A DNA stretch of 64,000 nt from Aphis gossypii (Eukaryota > Arthropoda > Insecta > Hemiptera > Aphididae): the NCBI RefSeq assembly GCF_020184175.1, contig NW_026083129.1, forward strand, positions 41,403 to 105,402, given 5' to 3'. This document shows positions 1 to 10,581 of the stretch, piece after piece (position 1 is the stretch's first letter; each line of letters starts with the position of its first letter). A program made the translations under genes and the position numbers. Below the pieces are notes generated by a model, which was not told the origin of the DNA, ran no database searches, and saw only the letters and a list, made by a program, of their open reading frames with translations.

Positions 1-178
1 TCTCTCTTATTGCCACCTGAAGCTCCGTCTCACCCATAGGTCGAGCTTCTTCGTTAAGTGGTAGCAAAAGAGGTCGTCCCTCCAGTTTCCTAATCTTAAA
101 ACGGTCTAAGCTATTGGATATAGCTCCGGAGATGACAATCATGCTCGTCTTGTTCACCATTGAGAACTCGAAGTCCAT
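1..178 (-). CDS. Start of exonuclease-like accessory ORF (copy A, cut by window edge)
   Basis: It opens with an ATG at 178 and encodes a protein starting MDFEFSMVN, nearly the same as B at 34671-34849. The Asp-Phe-Glu at residues 2-4 is the candidate Exo I motif discussed for the B copy. In A it follows accessory ORF 2 at once, because about 3.1 kb including env is missing. The rest lies outside the window. Confidence 0.6.
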   Translation of the reverse strand, partial: MDFEFSMVNKTSMIVISGAISNSLDRFKIRKLEGRPLLLPLNEEARPMGETELQVAIRE

Positions 179-277
179 AATTATGAATTTATGTGTCTCT
201 TTTCTGTATAATCTAATTTACTATCTTTATTCATGTTTTTTTTTTTCTTTTTTTTTATTTTCTTATATATTTTTTTC

Positions 278-1122
278 TTATATACTAGTCTCCCTCATCG
301 TGTTTAACTCTGTTCCTTGTTCGTGTATTAGGTTTACTACATATCTGTATCTGTATCTGTTCACACATTTAAAATTATGGTGTATACTAATAATTAGTAG
401 TACAATGGTCATCATTAGAATGCTTACTCCTACACATATTATAAAATTATAATAATGTATTTTAAATTTAGGATTTTCTAGTTTTGTTACGATTTGTGTG
501 CTGGTGTTATTAATAATTATTTTACTAGTTATATTTGTTCTATCCTCTATTCCTTCTGTGGTATCTGACGTGATATCGCCATAGTCAAACTCATTTACTA
601 CATTTGTGGAGTCTATCGTTGTTAAGTTTGCTGTAATCATTTGCGATATTATTTCGTAATGGGTATTATTTGTATTTTTGTTATACTCGAAATTATTCAG
701 TGTAGTTAAATTATAGTCATGCCCACTTGTCATGATAGGTTTTATTGTAGTTGAAATTGTCTGCAATGTTGGATTAGTTATGTTGGTTTTATGTAGTAAC
801 TTTGAATGTATTACACTTAGGTGTCTAACATTTTTCGGAAATAATATGAATTTTCATTGTCTAATCCTATTGTTTTCAATGTTAATTCACACGTTTTTTC
901 GATAGTAAGTTTTGTTAAAGTGTTATTTAATACAATAGTCGTAGGTTTTATGGAGAATATACACCCTAGGTTCATATGTACCCGTGTGTTGTTCTTATCA
1001 TTCAAAGCTAAAGTTATACGTTCCGTTGTTCCCCAAGTCGTTCGTTGAAGTTCAACACGACTATTGTTTACTTCATAAAAAACTATTGTTTCTTCATGGC
1101 TCGTTACTCCCTTTACCGTCAT
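278..1122 (-). pseudogene. Accessory ORF 2: single-pass glycoprotein-like protein (copy A)
   Basis: Two ORFs (1122-817 and 766-278) are parts of one gene, separated by loss of one A in a poly-A run near 845; B is open there. The protein has many N-X-S/T sites. Near its end a hydrophobic stretch of about 22 residues (IICVGVSILMMTIVLL) is followed by a basic RYRYRYVVNL cytosolic tail, so it is a predicted type I or II membrane glycoprotein. It is not the F-like env, which lies further downstream in B. I do not recognise the family. Confidence 0.72.
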
Positions 1123-1253
1123 AATGATTAACCTATAATTTCATTACTTATTACTTATATTATTTTATTATTCTATTACTTATTACACATTTATGCTCTA
1201 TATCTATACTTAATATTATTATTTTTTTTATTATATTATTATTTTTTTTATAT

Positions 1254-1613
1254 CTATTTCTGTTCATACATTTTCAACAGTTGGTCCATTCTGTCGCTTC
1301 TTTTACGACTTACCATCACCCTTCGTTTCATTTCTTTTCTATATTTTTTCCTGTCGTGCTCTAACATTTCGTCAGCCTCCGGCATTACGTCTAACCAATC
1401 GTTTATTACTATACAAAATTGTTCTCTCAAGTCGTTTTTTTCATAAACATCATGTATATAAACCGTAATGTTTTTCGTAAATCGCTCTAATTCCGATTGT
1501 GAATATGGTTCGCTCAATTTCTTATTAGCATTTTCCATATGCGATTTTAAACAACTAGGTGCTTCGTCCCTTCTTAAGAAAGTAGTAACGTTATGTTTTT
1601 CCCGTTTGATCAT
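1254..1613 (-). CDS. Accessory ORF 1 of the LTR element, unknown
   Basis: This 119-residue, charged, probably helical protein has a very basic C-terminus (KKYRKEMKRRVMVSRKRSDR). It lies about 160 nt downstream of pol. The same ORF lies in copy B at 30140-30496 but is broken there, so it is a standing gene of the family and not a chance frame. I do not recognise the family. There is no signal peptide or membrane segment. A nucleic-acid-binding role is possible from charge alone. Confidence 0.7.
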   Translation of the reverse strand: MIKREKHNVTTFLRRDEAPSCLKSHMENANKKLSEPYSQSELERFTKNITVYIHDVYEKNDLREQFCIVINDWLDVMPEADEMLEHDRKKYRKEMKRRVMVSRKRSDRMDQLLKMYEQK

Positions 1614-1773
1614 GTCGTATAGATAATTTATGAATTTGGTTTTCTTTTCCCTAAAAATAAATACTTAATCTTAAACTACACTCTAAGTCTTATTTACCTT
1701 ATTTATTTAATACTTATTTAATTATATTTAATTTCTACCTAAACTTTCGTATCGGATTTCTAATCATCCTTGT

Positions 1774-3246
1774 CTAGTTTGTCTTTTTCGTAATATTTTT
1801 TACATCATTTTTATGTACAGTCACCTTCCTTCTACCTCTCTGTATTACTACATTTTCGGTATCCAAAACCTCTAAAATTTCAAAAGGTCCTTTCCATAAC
1901 GGACTTAATTTGTTTTTCTGGGTTTTGTCTTTCAATAATACCAAATCTTTCACATCTAAGTCTTCGCTAAATTCCTTTTTATCATACTGTTTTTTAGATT
2001 TTATCTTCTTATTAATTAATCTTTCTCTGGCAATTTTATGTGACTCCTGCATTTTTTGTTTTAAATCGAATATATAATCATCGTAATTATACCTAGGTTC
2101 AGGGCTACATTTTAACTTGACTGGTATGTCCAATTCTTTTCCATATAATAACGCGTAAGGTTGGTAATTAGTCGAACTATGTTCCGTTGAATTATATACG
2201 AATAATGCATATGGCAATAGTTGATCCCAATTATTTAAATCTTTGTCTACATAGTGTCTCAAATATTCGGCTAAAGTTCTATGTGATCTTTCTAAGCTGC
2301 CGTTAGTTTGCGGATGATAAGGACTCGTATTTATTTTATTAATCTTTAGTAATTTACACACTTCTGTGAAAATCTTACTAAGAAAGTCTGTACCTTGATC
2401 AGTTAATATAGTTTCAGGTATACCGTGCACACATACGAAATTTACTACAAACGCCTGGGCGATAGTGTTTGCCGTATGATCTGGTAACGGAACACCTAAT
2501 GAATATTTCGTTAGATCGTCCTGCATAGTCAATATATATGTGTTGCCTATTGCAGTAGGTATTAGAGGTCCTACTATATCCATAAATATTTTTTCAAACG
2601 GTCTAGAACTTGTCGTAGTTATAATCATCGGACTACGGTGATGCCTATTAGTTGTTTTATTCGTTTGACACGACGGACAGTTTTTTATATATTCCCTTAC
2701 TTCTTGTTTTAACCCTGACCAGTTGAATTGTCGTTTAATTTTCTTAACCGTTCTATTTAATCCAGCATGACCCCCTAGTAATGAGTCATGAAATTGCTTG
2801 AAAATAATTAATTTTTCCTCTTTAGTGTACTCTAATTTAGTACAGATTATTATTTCTATATCCGTATTTCGAAATATATACCTAATCATTGATCTTGTTT
2901 TTGTCCAGTCCAACCCGTCTTTCTTTCCTAACTGGTTCATGGCTAACTTATTCAAGGAATTTTTAATGCAAAAGTACTTTAGATTTAATAATGCAAAATG
3001 CATATTTTCACTTGTGGTTAATTGTTTTTCTTTACTTTTAGTTATCAAAAATATTATGTATCTTTCTTCGTAATTAAAATATACTACGTCGCCTATTTGT
3101 TTATTTGATTCTAGCATTTTATTCGTTCCAAATTTTCGTTTTAATTCGTAGTTTATTCCCGACTTAAAGTTATAATATTTTTCTATCTCTGATACAATAT
3201 GATATTCTGCGGGTGATTCTAGTAATTCACCGTTCACCTCTTTCAC
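1774..3246 (-). CDS. pol: Integrase (copy A)
   Basis: The ORF is 490 residues. A spacer of about 130 residues is followed by an HHCC zinc region ending CPSCQTNK. The catalytic core has Asp in FMDIVGPL, Asp in LTDQGTDF and Glu in NGSLERSHRTL. The C-terminal domain ends with a PLWKGPFEIL segment typical of Ty3/gypsy integrases. No chromodomain is seen. It inserts the cDNA; B shows a 4-bp target duplication for the family. All three acidic residues are present, so the domain looks intact apart from its separation from RT. Confidence 0.92.
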   Translation of the reverse strand: MKEVNGELLESPAEYHIVSEIEKYYNFKSGINYELKRKFGTNKMLESNKQIGDVVYFNYEERYIIFLITKSKEKQLTTSENMHFALLNLKYFCIKNSLNKLAMNQLGKKDGLDWTKTRSMIRYIFRNTDIEIIICTKLEYTKEEKLIIFKQFHDSLLGGHAGLNRTVKKIKRQFNWSGLKQEVREYIKNCPSCQTNKTTNRHHRSPMIITTTSSRPFEKIFMDIVGPLIPTAIGNTYILTMQDDLTKYSLGVPLPDHTANTIAQAFVVNFVCVHGIPETILTDQGTDFLSKIFTEVCKLLKINKINTSPYHPQTNGSLERSHRTLAEYLRHYVDKDLNNWDQLLPYALFVYNSTEHSSTNYQPYALLYGKELDIPVKLKCSPEPRYNYDDYIFDLKQKMQESHKIARERLINKKIKSKKQYDKKEFSEDLDVKDLVLLKDKTQKNKLSPLWKGPFEILEVLDTENVVIQRGRRKVTVHKNDVKNITKKTN

Positions 3247-3257
3247 ATTACTATTCG

Positions 3258-4778
3258 TTATTGTGTTGTTTCCGATTTTTCTAGAAAGCTCGTATAACTT
3301 TCGTCCTTAATTTCTTTTATACTATACATTCTACTTAAAGCATCTACGTTTGAATTTTGTACTCCCGGTTTATATTTTATTTCGTAATCGTATTCCTCAA
3401 GCTGTATACGCCATCTCGCCAACTTTGATAACGGATCTTTTAAGTTAAATAACCAAGATAATGGTCTATGGTCAGTGAGTATTACGAATTTTCTACCGTA
3501 AAGATAGGGCCTAAATTGTTTAACCCCGTATACAATCGCTAAACATTCTAGTTCAGTAGTTGAGTAATTCATTTCACTTTTATTCAAAGTTCTAGATGCG
3601 TACGCTATTGGTAGGTCGCTACCTATCGTTCCTTGGGATAGTATAGCTCCTAGAGCCTTACCACTAGCGTCGGTTGTAAGTATAAATTGTTTCGTAAAAT
3701 CTGGATATTGTAAAATCGGTTCTGCACAGAGTGCGTTTTTTAATTTGTCGAAAGCTACCTGACAATTTTCGTCCCAATTAAATTTAACATCCTTTTTTAA
3801 TAAGTGTGTCATTGGTTTAGCTAACATACTATATCCCTGTATAAATTTCCTGTAGTACCCCGATAAACCTAAAAATGATTTTATTTGCTTTACAGTTTTG
3901 GGCACCGGAAATTCTAATACTGATGTTATCTTTTTCGGATCTGGTTTTATTCCGTGTTCCGAAATTATGTGTCCCAAATATAAACATTCGCGTTTTAGAA
4001 ATTCGCATTTATCTGGTTGTATTTTTAAATTATGGGTACGTAGACGTTCGAATACGTCTATCAGCTTATTGTTATGATCGCTCAAATTTTTCGCATAAAT
4101 AATAATATCGTCTAAATATACTAAACATTTAATGCCTATTATCCCCGACAATACGTTATTCATTAATCGCTGAAATGTAGCGGGACTTGTTTTCATTCCC
4201 ATAGTCATACGTTTAAAATGGTAATGACCTTGACCGGTCGAAAACGCTGTCATTTCACGAGATTCCTTCGCTAAAGGTATTTGATAAAAACCATTTGCTA
4301 AATCTAAAATGGTAAAAAGCTGACATTGTCCCAATTGATCTAATTTTTCCGTAATATTAGGTAACGGATGAAATTCATTTAAAGTTACTTCATTGAGTGC
4401 CCTAAAATCAATTACTATTCGAAATTTATCTTTACCAGATGAATCTGATTTCTTTTTTACTAACAACAAAGGTGCATTAAAAGGTGACATAGATCGTTCT
4501 ATGATATCGTTTTGTTCCATTTTAATTAATTGTTGTTCAATTTGCTTTTGCTGTGCCTGTGGCAATCTATATGGTCTTTTATATATAGGCGGTTGATTGG
4601 CGGGTAATCTTATTACGTGTTCCGCGGCGTTAGTAAATGTTAAATAATCGTTTTCCAAATGAAATACATCGGAAAAATGTTCGCATATTTCTAATATTGT
4701 TTTACGTTCCTCGTTATTTAAATGGTAACTACGTATTAAACTTTTTATTTTATTTACGCGATCGTTATTGTCATTCAC
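3258..4778 (-). CDS. pol: Reverse transcriptase and RNase H (copy A)
   Basis: This 506-residue ORF covers a Ty3/gypsy RT: FRIVIDFRALNE (motif A region), the substrate strand GLSGYYRKFI and the catalytic VYLDDIIIYA box (two Asp). It is followed by RNase H with LTTDASGKALGAIL, a TELECLAIVYGV helix and LTDHRPL. The sequence reads as protein upstream of the ATG to about 4870. It ends at a stop caused by a 1-nt difference from B near 3258-3266, where B stays open into integrase, so the ancestral pol was one frame. Confidence 0.93.
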   Translation of the reverse strand: MNDNNDRVNKIKSLIRSYHLNNEERKTILEICEHFSDVFHLENDYLTFTNAAEHVIRLPANQPPIYKRPYRLPQAQQKQIEQQLIKMEQNDIIERSMSPFNAPLLLVKKKSDSSGKDKFRIVIDFRALNEVTLNEFHPLPNITEKLDQLGQCQLFTILDLANGFYQIPLAKESREMTAFSTGQGHYHFKRMTMGMKTSPATFQRLMNNVLSGIIGIKCLVYLDDIIIYAKNLSDHNNKLIDVFERLRTHNLKIQPDKCEFLKRECLYLGHIISEHGIKPDPKKITSVLEFPVPKTVKQIKSFLGLSGYYRKFIQGYSMLAKPMTHLLKKDVKFNWDENCQVAFDKLKNALCAEPILQYPDFTKQFILTTDASGKALGAILSQGTIGSDLPIAYASRTLNKSEMNYSTTELECLAIVYGVKQFRPYLYGRKFVILTDHRPLSWLFNLKDPLSKLARWRIQLEEYDYEIKYKPGVQNSNVDALSRMYSIKEIKDESYTSFLEKSETTQ

Positions 4779-4831
4779 TACAGTTATTTCGTGTAATTTA
4801 TATTCTATGTCATTGTCGTATAATATTTTAT

Positions 4832-5385
4832 TTAATTGGTCCTCATAAATGTTTTGTGGTAATTCGAAATATTCAGTATACTTATCACCGTGTTTCCATT
4901 CTTTACCGTGTTTATTATATTAGCGCAATATACGTCCTGTATTAATTCTTGTTTCTGTATTAAAATATTTTTATTTTCCATTATCGGATCAGCTATTGGG
5001 ATAGATATTATTGTTTCCGTTCGCGGTTTTAATGTGTAACATATTTTATCTTTATTTAATTCGCACGGAGTGTTATCATTTATAGTTAATATATTATTTG
5101 CAACATCTATTATCGCGTTAGTTTGTAACAGGAAATGGTGACCTAGAATTCCATCTCGCGGTACTGGAAATTCCTTATCGACCACATGAAATTCCGTTTT
5201 TATTTTATTATTATTTAATATTAATATTATTGTAATTTTGCCTATGGTAGTTACTATTTTATCATTAATGCCTTTTAAATTTATTTTTTCTTTTTCGTTT
5301 ACTAATGTTTCGCCTGTTAATTTATTTATTTTTATTAAATTGATTTCACTACCGGTGTCTAAAAGAAGATTTGCTGTATTTGTTT
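4832..5385 (-). CDS. Retropepsin-like aspartic protease (copy A)
   Basis: The open frame runs from just after a stop near 5388. The active-site triad Asp-Thr-Gly is coded at 5351-5359 within LLLDTGSE, and the flap-distal ILGHHFL motif lies about 60 residues on. It has no ATG before residue ~68, as expected for a protein made as part of a polyprotein. The frame differs from both gag and RT. The RT frame already reads meaningful protein from about 4870, so a 1-nt break lies near 4870-4890. Family role: cleaving Gag and Pol. Confidence 0.82.
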
Positions 5386-5423
5386 TAAGTTAGGTGATTG
5401 AAATGTAACATGATTTTCATTAA

Positions 5424-6953
5424 TTACTGATACGATGGTGAAACATCGTTGGGTGATAATTCCTCCGTTACGGCCGTTATTTGGTTGATCGAACGGACGC
5501 CGTTCCCGTTCGACACTTGACCGTTTCCCGTCCGGTTTGCATTATTACGCTCATCCCGTTGCCTACTATAACAACTAGCACTATCGTGTCCTATCTTATT
5601 GCAATAACTACAAGTTATTGGTGCCGAATTATTGTTAAAATTATTATTAGTATTTTGTCGTGCGTTATTATTTTGCGGTTGCTGATTATTATTATTATTC
5701 CGACGCGCAACTTGTGTAACATTACCACGACAATCGCGAGCGACATGATTAGTTCTGCCGCAAATATAACATCCGGGATCGTTTTGCTGTCTCCGATTAT
5801 TATTATTATATTGACCGTTATTATTACGCGGATAGTTATTATTATTATTATTATTATTATTGCGACCGAAATTATTAAAATTATTGTTACGATTAACGTT
5901 ATTATAATTATTAGAACCTTGTCTATTCTGACCACGATTATAATTTTGCTTATAACCGAATTTCTGTCCATTTGGGTTATTTCCCTGATAGTTATTTGAC
6001 CAACGATTTCCGTTATTATTTTTATTTCCTTTTTGATTTACTTTAGTCTCGTTATTTTGTAATTCTTTGTTAAAACTAAATTCGATTTCTAACTGCCTAG
6101 CCATTTGCATTGCCAGTTCTAAAGTTTCTGGGTTCCTAGCTCGTAATATCGTCTGTAAATCCATTTTTAACCCGTTTATATAAATTGCTAATGCCTGATC
6201 CTTTAGAGTTTGCCTTAAAATTCTCGCCTCTTCGGGCGTTTTATTTGCCAATGTTGCATTACACAATTTATAATATAACTGTTCTACGCGACCCGTATAA
6301 GTTAATACATCTTCGTCATTTTTCATACGAACTGAATTTAACCCTATTTGTAATGTTTGTGGTGACAATTGCTGTTCAAAAGCCCCCTTATAATATTTTT
6401 TAATAGTTTCCCAATCACTGGTTTCCCTATACCGACATACTTCTAACGCTTTGCCAGTAATCCTAGTATTAATAAATTTCACTAATAAGGGTATAGTTTC
6501 TTTGTCTACGGCCTCACATGCATAATCGCATGCCCGTATGAACGAACAAACGTCTTTTGCATCGGCACAAATTGGTATCATAGCAGTGACCTGCTCAATT
6601 GTAGCCTTTACACTAGACATTTTTGTTCTTTGCTTCCTCTTTACTGGTCCTAATTCTGAGTGGACTAAATTTGGTGTACTACGTAACCCTATTAATCTTT
6701 GTTCTAATCCGGTATTTGAGTCTTCTCTAACAGTAGTATCTAACAAACTTTTCCCTGTTGTCTTTTCCTTATTAATTCCCTGTGTAGAGTCGCTACCCTC
6801 TTTCGTATTTATACTTATGTTTACTAATTTATTTACTTCAATATTTTTATATAACTCTACTTGAGTTCCGATTTCTTTTGTTGTACCTGTTTCCTCTTCC
6901 GAACTATTACTATCGTTTTCACTGTAACTATTTTCTTCTTTTTCCTTATTCAT
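5424..6953 (-). CDS. gag: Gag polyprotein with two zinc knuckles (copy A)
   Basis: The ORF is 509 residues from an ATG. The N-terminal 110 residues are acidic and Ser/Thr-rich, then follows a helical capsid-like region (about 115-310). The C-terminal third is extremely Asn/Gly/Gln-rich and carries two CX2CX4HX4C knuckles, starting CYICGRTNHVARDC and CSYCNKIGHDSASC. It should package element RNA and form the particle. The next frame (protease) opens about 40 nt past the gag stop and in another frame, so either a 1-nt indel or frameshifting separates them. Opposite-strand ORFs here are shadows of the AAT repeats. Copy B has no counterpart. Confidence 0.92.
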   Translation of the reverse strand: MNKEKEENSYSENDSNSSEEETGTTKEIGTQVELYKNIEVNKLVNISINTKEGSDSTQGINKEKTTGKSLLDTTVREDSNTGLEQRLIGLRSTPNLVHSELGPVKRKQRTKMSSVKATIEQVTAMIPICADAKDVCSFIRACDYACEAVDKETIPLLVKFINTRITGKALEVCRYRETSDWETIKKYYKGAFEQQLSPQTLQIGLNSVRMKNDEDVLTYTGRVEQLYYKLCNATLANKTPEEARILRQTLKDQALAIYINGLKMDLQTILRARNPETLELAMQMARQLEIEFSFNKELQNNETKVNQKGNKNNNGNRWSNNYQGNNPNGQKFGYKQNYNRGQNRQGSNNYNNVNRNNNFNNFGRNNNNNNNNNYPRNNNGQYNNNNRRQQNDPGCYICGRTNHVARDCRGNVTQVARRNNNNNQQPQNNNARQNTNNNFNNNSAPITCSYCNKIGHDSASCYSRQRDERNNANRTGNGQVSNGNGVRSINQITAVTEELSPNDVSPSYQ

Positions 6954-7025
6954 ACGTTTATTTTTATATTCATTTATTATAACTTAAATTAAATACGCTT
7001 TATTTCTTAAAATAATTTTTTTTTT

Positions 7026-10000
7026 TATTATTTTTTTTTTTCTAGGATTTTTTTTATCCTCTCTAAAATTCACAATATACGTCAAGTAATTTTTTCCAAC
7101 ACGATAGGACTTTCTCGCCTATAAAATTCACAATTATCTTTTAATTATAACACGGCTTATTTCTGCCTAATAAAATCTCCGACTATTAAAATCGCTAAAT
7201 ACGGCTCTTCTCGGCCTAAATAAATTCGCAATTATTTTTTCACAAAATACGGCTCTTTTTGGCCCAATAAAATTCACAATTATTTTTCAATATACGGCTC
7301 TACTCGGCCCAATAAAATTCACAATTATTTTTCAATATACGGCTCTACTCGCCCAATAAAATTCACAACTATTTAATTCACAATATATATGGCTCAAATC
7401 CGCCCCAATAATTCCTTTCATCAACTTTTAAAATATGGCACTTTTTCAGCCTAAATAAATTCAACACTTTTAATTCTCAATATATGGCTCAAATCCGCCC
7501 CAAAAAATTCCTTTCATCAACTTTTAAAATATGGCACTTTTTCAGCCTAAAATAATTCAATATATATAAGGACTTATTACTTGCCTTCCCAATAATTCAA
7601 TAAATAAGGTCTTAACTGCTTCAATAAAATTCTCAATTAATATTCTTTTTAATTCACAAAATACTCTTTCTTTTTTTCTTGCGTGTTCCTTGACGTATAA
7701 TTCACTAATAATTTTTTTTCCTATAATTATTTATTTCCGTATTCTTCACGTATAATTTTCTTTAAATAAAATATTTTCCCCTTAATTATAAAATTTTTTT
7801 TAACAATATATTCCTTTTTTTTTTGTATTATTTTTTTTAAAAATAAATTTATTTATACTATTCTTACGATATTTATCTTAAATAATTTTTCCGCATAAAA
7901 AAAAATTTTTCTTGTAAAATATTTAATTTTAATAAAATAATTTAATTTTCGTAATTAAAAAAAAATGTTTAAAGTAATTAATAATTTTTCTTTCCTTTAT
8001 ATTAAAAATAAAATTTATTATTATTATTTTCTTTAAAAAAATTTTATTCTTCTGCTATTATATTTTATAAATAAAATAATAAAATAAATTTTATTTTAAA
8101 ACTTAAATTATTATTTTTTTTTTTTCCTGAAAAATTTTCTATGTCAAAATATTTTTTTATATTTAAAAAATAATATTTTTATTATTATTTTTTTTTCTTT
8201 GATTGATTTTTTTTTTAACTTATTATTTTTTTCTGAAAGTTTTTTATGTTACTTTGTTGTTTTCTTTTTGAAATAAAAAATATATTTTTTTTTTTTTTTT
8301 TTTAGATTCTTAATTTATTAATTTTTTCTGAAAATTATTTATGTCTCTTTTTTTCTTAAAAAAAATTCTTATTTATTATTTTGTTTTTCGAAAAATTATT
8401 TATATTGGAATATTATATATTTTATAACTGAAATAAAGTTGTATTATTTTATTATTGAACAAAAATTTTATGCGTAAAAATAATCTAAGTGTATTATTAA
8501 AATATTAAATTTATTTAATCGTTGCGTTTTTTTTATTATTTTTTTTTTCTAGGATTTTTTTTATCCTCTCTAAAATTCACAATATACGTCAAGTAATTTT
8601 TTCCAACACGATAGGACTTTTCGCCTATAAAATTCACAATTATCTTTTAATTATAACACGGCTTATTTCTGCCTAATAAAATCTCCGACTATTAAAATCG
8701 CTAAATACGGCTCTTCTCGGCCTAAATAAATTCGCAATTATTTTTTCACAAAATACGGCTCTTTTTGGCCCAATAAAATTCACAATTATTTTTCAATATA
8801 CGGCTCTACTCGGCCCAATAAAATTCACAATTATTTTTCAATATACGGCTCTACTCGGCCCAATAAAATTCACAACTATTTAATTCACAATATATATGGC
8901 TCAAATCCGCCCCAAAATAATTCCTTTCATCAACTTTTAAAATATGGCACTTTTTCAGCCTAAATAAATTCAACACTTTTAATTCTCAATATATGGCTCA
9001 AATCCGCCCCAAAATAATTCCTTTCATCAACTTTTAAAATATGGCACTTTTTCAGCCTAAAATAATTCAATATATATAAGGACTTATTACTTGCCTTCCC
9101 AATAATTCAATAAATAAGGTCTTAACTGCCTTCAATAAAATTCTCAATTAATATTCTTTTTAATTCACAAAATAACTCTTTCTTTTTTTCTTGCGTGTTC
9201 CTTGACGTATAATTCACTAATAATTTTTTTTTTCCCTATAATTATTTATTTCCGTATTCTTCACGTATAATTTTCTTTAAATAAAATATTTTCCCCTTAA
9301 TTATAAAATTTTTTGTAACAATATATTCCTTTTTTTGTATTATTTTTTTAAAAAATAATTTATTTATACTATTCTTACGATATTTATCTTAAATAATTTT
9401 TCCGCATAAAAAAAAAATAATTTTCTTGTAAAATATTTAATTTTAATAAAATAATTTAATTTTCGTAATTAAAAAAAAATGTTTAAAGTAATTAAAATAA
9501 TTTTTCTTTCCTTTTATATTAAAAATAAAATTTATTATTATTATTTTCTTTAAAAAAATTTTATTCTTCTGCTATTATATTTTATAAATAAAATAATAAA
9601 ATAAAATTTTATTTTAAAACTTAAATTATTATTTTTTTTTTTCCTGAAAAATTTTCTATGTCAAAATATTTTATTTATATTTAAAAAATAAAATATTTTT
9701 ATTATTAATTTTTTTTTCTTTGATTGATTTTTTTTTTAACTTATTATTTTTTTCTGAAAGTTTTTTATGTTACTTTGTTGTATTTCTTTTTGAAATAAAA
9801 AAATATTTTTTTTTTTTTTTTTTTAGATTCTTAATTTATTAATTTTTTCTGAAAAAATATTTATGTCTCTTTTTTTCTTAAAAAAAATTCTTATTTTTAT
9901 TGTTTTTCGAAAAATTATTTATATTTGGAATATTAATATATTTTATAACTGAAATAAAGTTGTATTATTTTATTATTGAACAAAAATTTTATGCGTAAAA

Positions 10001-10066
10001 ATAATCTAAGTGTATTATTAAAATATTAAATTTATTTAATCGTTGCGTTTTTTTTATTATTTTTTA
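7026..10066 (-). repeat. Two-copy 1.51-kb tandem duplication in the leader
   Basis: The block beginning near 7042 (ctaggattttttttatcctc) recurs at 8549, an offset of 1507. The block end at 8520 (cgttgcgtttttttt) recurs at 10041, an offset of 1521. Copy two therefore carries about 14 bp of extra homopolymer length. The two copies are otherwise close to identical. The content is very AT-rich with no ORF. Each copy contains a GGC-spacer-GCC array in its first 550 bp. Copy B has lost this whole region. Confidence 0.93.
7080..7560 (-). repeat. Array of GGC-N7/9-GCC motifs, about 45-bp spacing (first copy)
   Basis: About nine units follow each other, each with a GGC...GCC core (for example ggctctactcggcc, ggctctttttggcc, ggctcaaatccgcc) separated by AT-rich text such as aataaaattcacaa. 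The array recurs in the second copy at about 8590-9070. Its position in an LTR element leader recalls the Su(Hw) array in Drosophila gypsy. A binding function is inference only. Confidence 0.75.
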
Positions 10067-10560
10067 TTTTTGCTTATTCTAAATTTTTCCCTTTTAAATT
10101 ATTTATTTAATTTTATCAAGATATTTTATTTAATGTTTCACGGGGAATATATATATATACACCTTCACAATTAAAAGTAACTTATACGATGGAGTTTTTA
10201 ATTCCAAAGGAGACGCGAACAGAGTTAGACGCTTAAAATTATTCTACATTAAGAAAAAAAAAAAATTATGCTTACACAACGATGGTTTGAGTCGATGCTT
10301 CCATTCTTCTTGATTGCTGAGCCGTGGTGTTACTTGTTGATTCTTTCTCTTTCGGAGTCGCTGAAGTTGACGTTCTGCAGTTGTCTTCTTCAACAGTGAT
10401 TCGTTGCCGAATGTGCCTCCGTGAATTCTTCGAAGTGGATATATTTTAAATTTTTTCGAAAAATTTTCGAAGTGGAAAAAAAAAAATATTTTTTGCCGAA
10501 AATTTTCTAAGTTCGAAAAAATTAAAATTGTTCGTCCAAAGAATTCTTATTTGAAAGTAT
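10066..10560 (-). other. Copy A leader, PBS-proximal part
   Basis: This is noncoding leader between the primer site and the tandem duplication. It is matched by B at 27802-28079, which shows it belongs to the element. I see no ORF. On the minus strand it includes short runs of the form ATTTTCG and ACTTCGAA, repeated imperfectly. Confidence 0.7.
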
Positions 10561-10576
10561 CCTACCGACTGCGCCA
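10561..10576 (-). promoter_or_regulatory. Primer binding site, tRNA-Ser type (copy A)
   Basis: The minus strand reads TGGCGCAGTCGGTAGG, five bases after the LTR. It is complementary to a serine tRNA 3' end (..CCTACCGACTGCG plus CCA), the primer class used by 17.6/297-like elements. The tRNA match is from general knowledge and not from a search. Confidence 0.85.
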
Positions 10577-10581
10577 AATTT

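Noticed and set aside
5481..5999. Long frames opposite and across gag (Ile/Val-rich)
   Set aside because: These are readings of the AAT/ATT repeats that encode the Asn-rich Gag tail; gag explains the region.
8140..9860. Structured RNA gene in the AT-rich leader
   Set aside because: The T and A runs pair by composition; nothing resembles tRNA, snRNA or a ribozyme core that I could support.
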